Origin: Rhodanobacter thiooxydans LCS2
GTDB taxonomy: Bacteria > Pseudomonadota > Gammaproteobacteria > Xanthomonadales > Rhodanobacteraceae
Length of the DNA: 38,912 nt
Assembly (NCBI RefSeq): GCF_000264375.1
Contig: NZ_AJXW01000032.1
Coordinates: 1 to 38,912 of the forward strand
Direction: 5' to 3'
Below the pieces are notes generated by a model. The model made no database searches. It was not told where the DNA came from and saw only the letters and a program-made list of their open reading frames with translations. The position numbers and the translations under genes were made by a program. Shown here piece by piece: positions 37,474 through 38,912 of the stretch (position 1 is its first letter; every line of letters begins with the position of its first letter).

Positions 37474-38115
37474 TCAACCCTTGGTCGTCGGACGAATGAT
37501 GACGTCGCCGCCGGTTGCACCCGGCACCGCGCCCTTCACGGCGATCAGATGACGCTCGGCGTCGACCTTGACCACTTCCAGGCCCTGCGCCGAGCGGCGC
37601 ACGGCACCCATGTGACCGGCCATCTTCTTGCCCGGAAACACGCGACCCGGCGTCTGGCGCTGGCCGATGGAGCCCGGCGCGCGATGCGACAGCGAGTTGC
37701 CGTGGGTGGCATCACCCATCTTGAAGTTCCAGCGCTTGATCGTGCCCTGGAAGCCCTTGCCCTTCGACACGCCGGCGACGTCGACGATCTGGCCGACGGA
37801 GAACACGTCGTCCGCCTTGATCTCGGTGCCCACGCTGTACTGGCCGAGATCCTCGGCAGCCACGCGGAACTCCCACAGGCCGCGACCCGGCTCAACCTTG
37901 GCCTTCGCGTAATGACCCTTCAACGGCTGCGTCAACAGGTTTGCGCGCTTGCTTCCCGCGGAAACCTGGACGGCGCTGTAGCCATCGTTCTCATCCGTCT
38001 TCAGCTGGGTCACGCGGTTCGGCGTCGCTTCAATCAGCGTCACCGGAATCGAGCGGCCATCCTCAGTGAAGAGTCGGCTCATGCCGCATTTGCGGCCAAC
38101 CAATCCGATACTCAT
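37474..38115 (-). CDS. rplC: 50S ribosomal protein L3
   Basis: The 213-residue protein ([40 protein letters not shown]) matches L3 (209) with the loop [40 protein letters not shown]; it is an early 50S assembly protein. AGGA lies seven bases before the ATG; an in-frame upstream start at 38139 overlaps rpsJ and is rejected. Confidence 0.98.
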   Translation of the reverse strand: MSIGLVGRKCGMSRLFTEDGRSIPVTLIEATPNRVTQLKTDENDGYSAVQVSAGSKRANLLTQPLKGHYAKAKVEPGRGLWEFRVAAEDLGQYSVGTEIKADDVFSVGQIVDVAGVSKGKGFQGTIKRWNFKMGDATHGNSLSHRAPGSIGQRQTPGRVFPGKKMAGHMGAVRRSAQGLEVVKVDAERHLIAVKGAVPGATGGDVIIRPTTKG

Positions 38116-38135
38116 CTTCGTATCCTGTCTGTCGC

Positions 38136-38447
38136 TCAACCGAGCTTGATCTGAACATCGACGCCAGCGGCGAGATCAAGCTTCATGAGCGCGTCCACGG
38201 TCTTGTCGTTCGGGTCGACGATGTCGAGCACGCGCTTGTGGGTACGAGTCTCGTACTGGTCGCGTGCATCCTTGTCGACGTGCGGCGACGTCAGAATGGT
38301 GTAACGCTCGATCTTGGTCGGGAGCGGGATCGGGCCGAGTACCGTGGCACCCGTGCGCTTTGCCGTCTCGACGATCTCGCTGGCCGAGCGGTCGATCAGT
38401 CGGTGATCGTACGCCTTCAGCCGAATCCGAATCTTCTGGTTCGCCAT
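38136..38447 (-). CDS. rpsJ: 30S ribosomal protein S10
   Basis: The 103-residue protein ([45 protein letters not shown]) equals S10 (NusE) of E. coli and both builds the 30S head and serves in transcription antitermination. It begins the S10 operon; AGGA lies seven bases before the ATG. A ~300-base leader lies upstream. Confidence 0.99.
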   Translation of the reverse strand: MANQKIRIRLKAYDHRLIDRSASEIVETAKRTGATVLGPIPLPTKIERYTILTSPHVDKDARDQYETRTHKRVLDIVDPNDKTVDALMKLDLAAGVDVQIKLG

Positions 38448-38561
38448 AACCGTGTCCTGTTGTCGAAAGAACGTTCTGTAAATAACGAGGAGGCTTCTCG
38501 CCGCCGCGCACTACTCTTTGCCACTACCACCTGGGGCCGCCAACCCGCCGCCGCCCCTTTG

Positions 38562-38596
38562 AAAAATACCAGGCGAGCCGCAATCCGCTCGCCTGG
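38562..38596 (-). terminator. Intrinsic-terminator-like hairpin in the S10 leader
   Basis: On the minus strand CCAGGCGAGC and GCTCGCCTGG (38587-38596 and 38569-38578) form a perfect 10-bp stem around eight bases, followed by TATTTTT (38562-38568). It lies between the rpsJ promoter and the rpsJ start, so readthrough must be allowed for the operon to be expressed: a candidate attenuator. Confidence 0.7.
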
Positions 38597-38757
38597 CACA
38601 ATCGGAATCTCGCGCAAAACGACGTGTCACCGGGCTGATCCCGTGATCACGTCGACTTGCGAAGGCCGCTCCCCGGCCGGCGAACTCGAAGCGCATCCCG
38701 CACCTCATTTCGCGGTTGGTCGTCCAGAAATTGATCTGTCCGACAAGTGAGCTGCGA

Positions 38758-38786
38758 AGTATACCGGCAAATCTTGAATTAGTGAA
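38758..38786 (-). promoter_or_regulatory. Probable promoter of the S10 operon
   Basis: On the minus strand TTCACT (-35, 38781-38786), a 17-base spacer and TATACT (-10, five of six, 38758-38763) lie about 310 bases before the rpsJ start, giving a leader of roughly 300 bases. Confidence 0.65.
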
Positions 38787-38825
38787 GGGGTGCGGAACGA
38801 TGTGAGCACGCCCGCTTTTCCGGCG

Positions 38826-38850
38826 TGATCCGACCCGTCGGGTCGGATCA
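38826..38850 (-). other. 11-bp palindrome between tuf and the S10 promoter
   Basis: TGATCCGACCC and GGGTCGGATCA pair perfectly around three bases. There is no T-run. It may be a second 3' hairpin of tuf or part of S10 promoter control. Confidence 0.45.
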
Positions 38851-38859
38851 ACGGCAGGA

Positions 38860-38888
38860 GTTATTGCGGCGCTGTGCGCCGCGATAAC
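38860..38888 (-). terminator. Stem-loop directly after tuf
   Basis: GTTAT-GCGGCGC pairs with GCGCCGC-ATAAC (one mismatch between the two blocks) around three bases, two bases after the tuf stop. It lacks a T-run, so it may only protect the tuf mRNA end or be one of several hairpins before S10. Confidence 0.45.
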
Positions 38889-38890
38889 CT

Positions 38891-38912
38891 TTACTTGATG
38901 ACCTTGGCCACC
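38891..38912 (-). CDS. tuf: Elongation factor Tu, last six codons (partial)
   Basis: Only VAKVIK and a TAA stop are present. The tail matches the conserved GAGVVAKxxx end of EF-Tu, and tuf is the gene expected directly before rpsJ in this superoperon. The call rests on this short tail and on position; the gene continues beyond the right edge. Confidence 0.75.

Overview
The window is a GC-rich (roughly two-thirds G+C by eye) gammaproteobacterial chromosome segment. Its proteins, start-codon habits and repeats look most like Xanthomonadales, probably family Rhodanobacteraceae (Rhodanobacter/Dyella-like). The placement rests on protein resemblance (class II DAHP synthase, the rng-yhdP-tldD-darP-pmbA gene set, ribosomal protein sequences) and on repeat style. 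No 16S gene or database search supports it.

Bases 1-603 hold no gene. They carry a dense set of palindromic repeats. Bases 604-17000 contain the pieces of a cluster that is normally compact in gammaproteobacteria: rng, yhdP, tldD, darP and pmbA. Here it is split by two accessory blocks. Between yhdP and tldD lie a 216-residue unknown gene, a CadC-type regulator with TPRs, and a 92-residue partner. Between tldD and darP lie a 33-bp tandem array, a secreted protein combining a single haem c motif with a barrel-like porin region, and an orphan DUF3883 nuclease-like gene. A small DUF1653 gene sits beside darP.

Bases 17097-24151 hold housekeeping and accessory metabolism: an ATP-pyrophosphatase of the diphthine-ammonia ligase family overlapping a Mug-type DNA glycosylase, a two-gene cytochrome c operon (diheme, then membrane-anchored triheme), a secreted amidase, a class II DAHP synthase and DsbB.

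Bases 24328-38912 are the S10-spc-alpha ribosomal superoperon, all on the minus strand. It runs from the last codons of tuf at the right edge through rpsJ to rplQ, with secY and rpoA in place. Most spacers are short or overlapping. Several are unusually long and full of hairpins: rpoA-rplQ, rpsN-rpsH, rplF-rplR and rpsK-rpsD. The rpsJ leader has a good promoter and an intrinsic-terminator-like hairpin, suggesting attenuation.

No CRISPR array, tRNA, rRNA, transposase or intact prophage gene is visible. The points most worth follow-up are the possible S10 leader attenuator, the haem-porin fusion, the Mug homologue lacking its usual Asn, the repeat hairpins inside the ribosomal operon, and the interrupted tldD/pmbA cluster.
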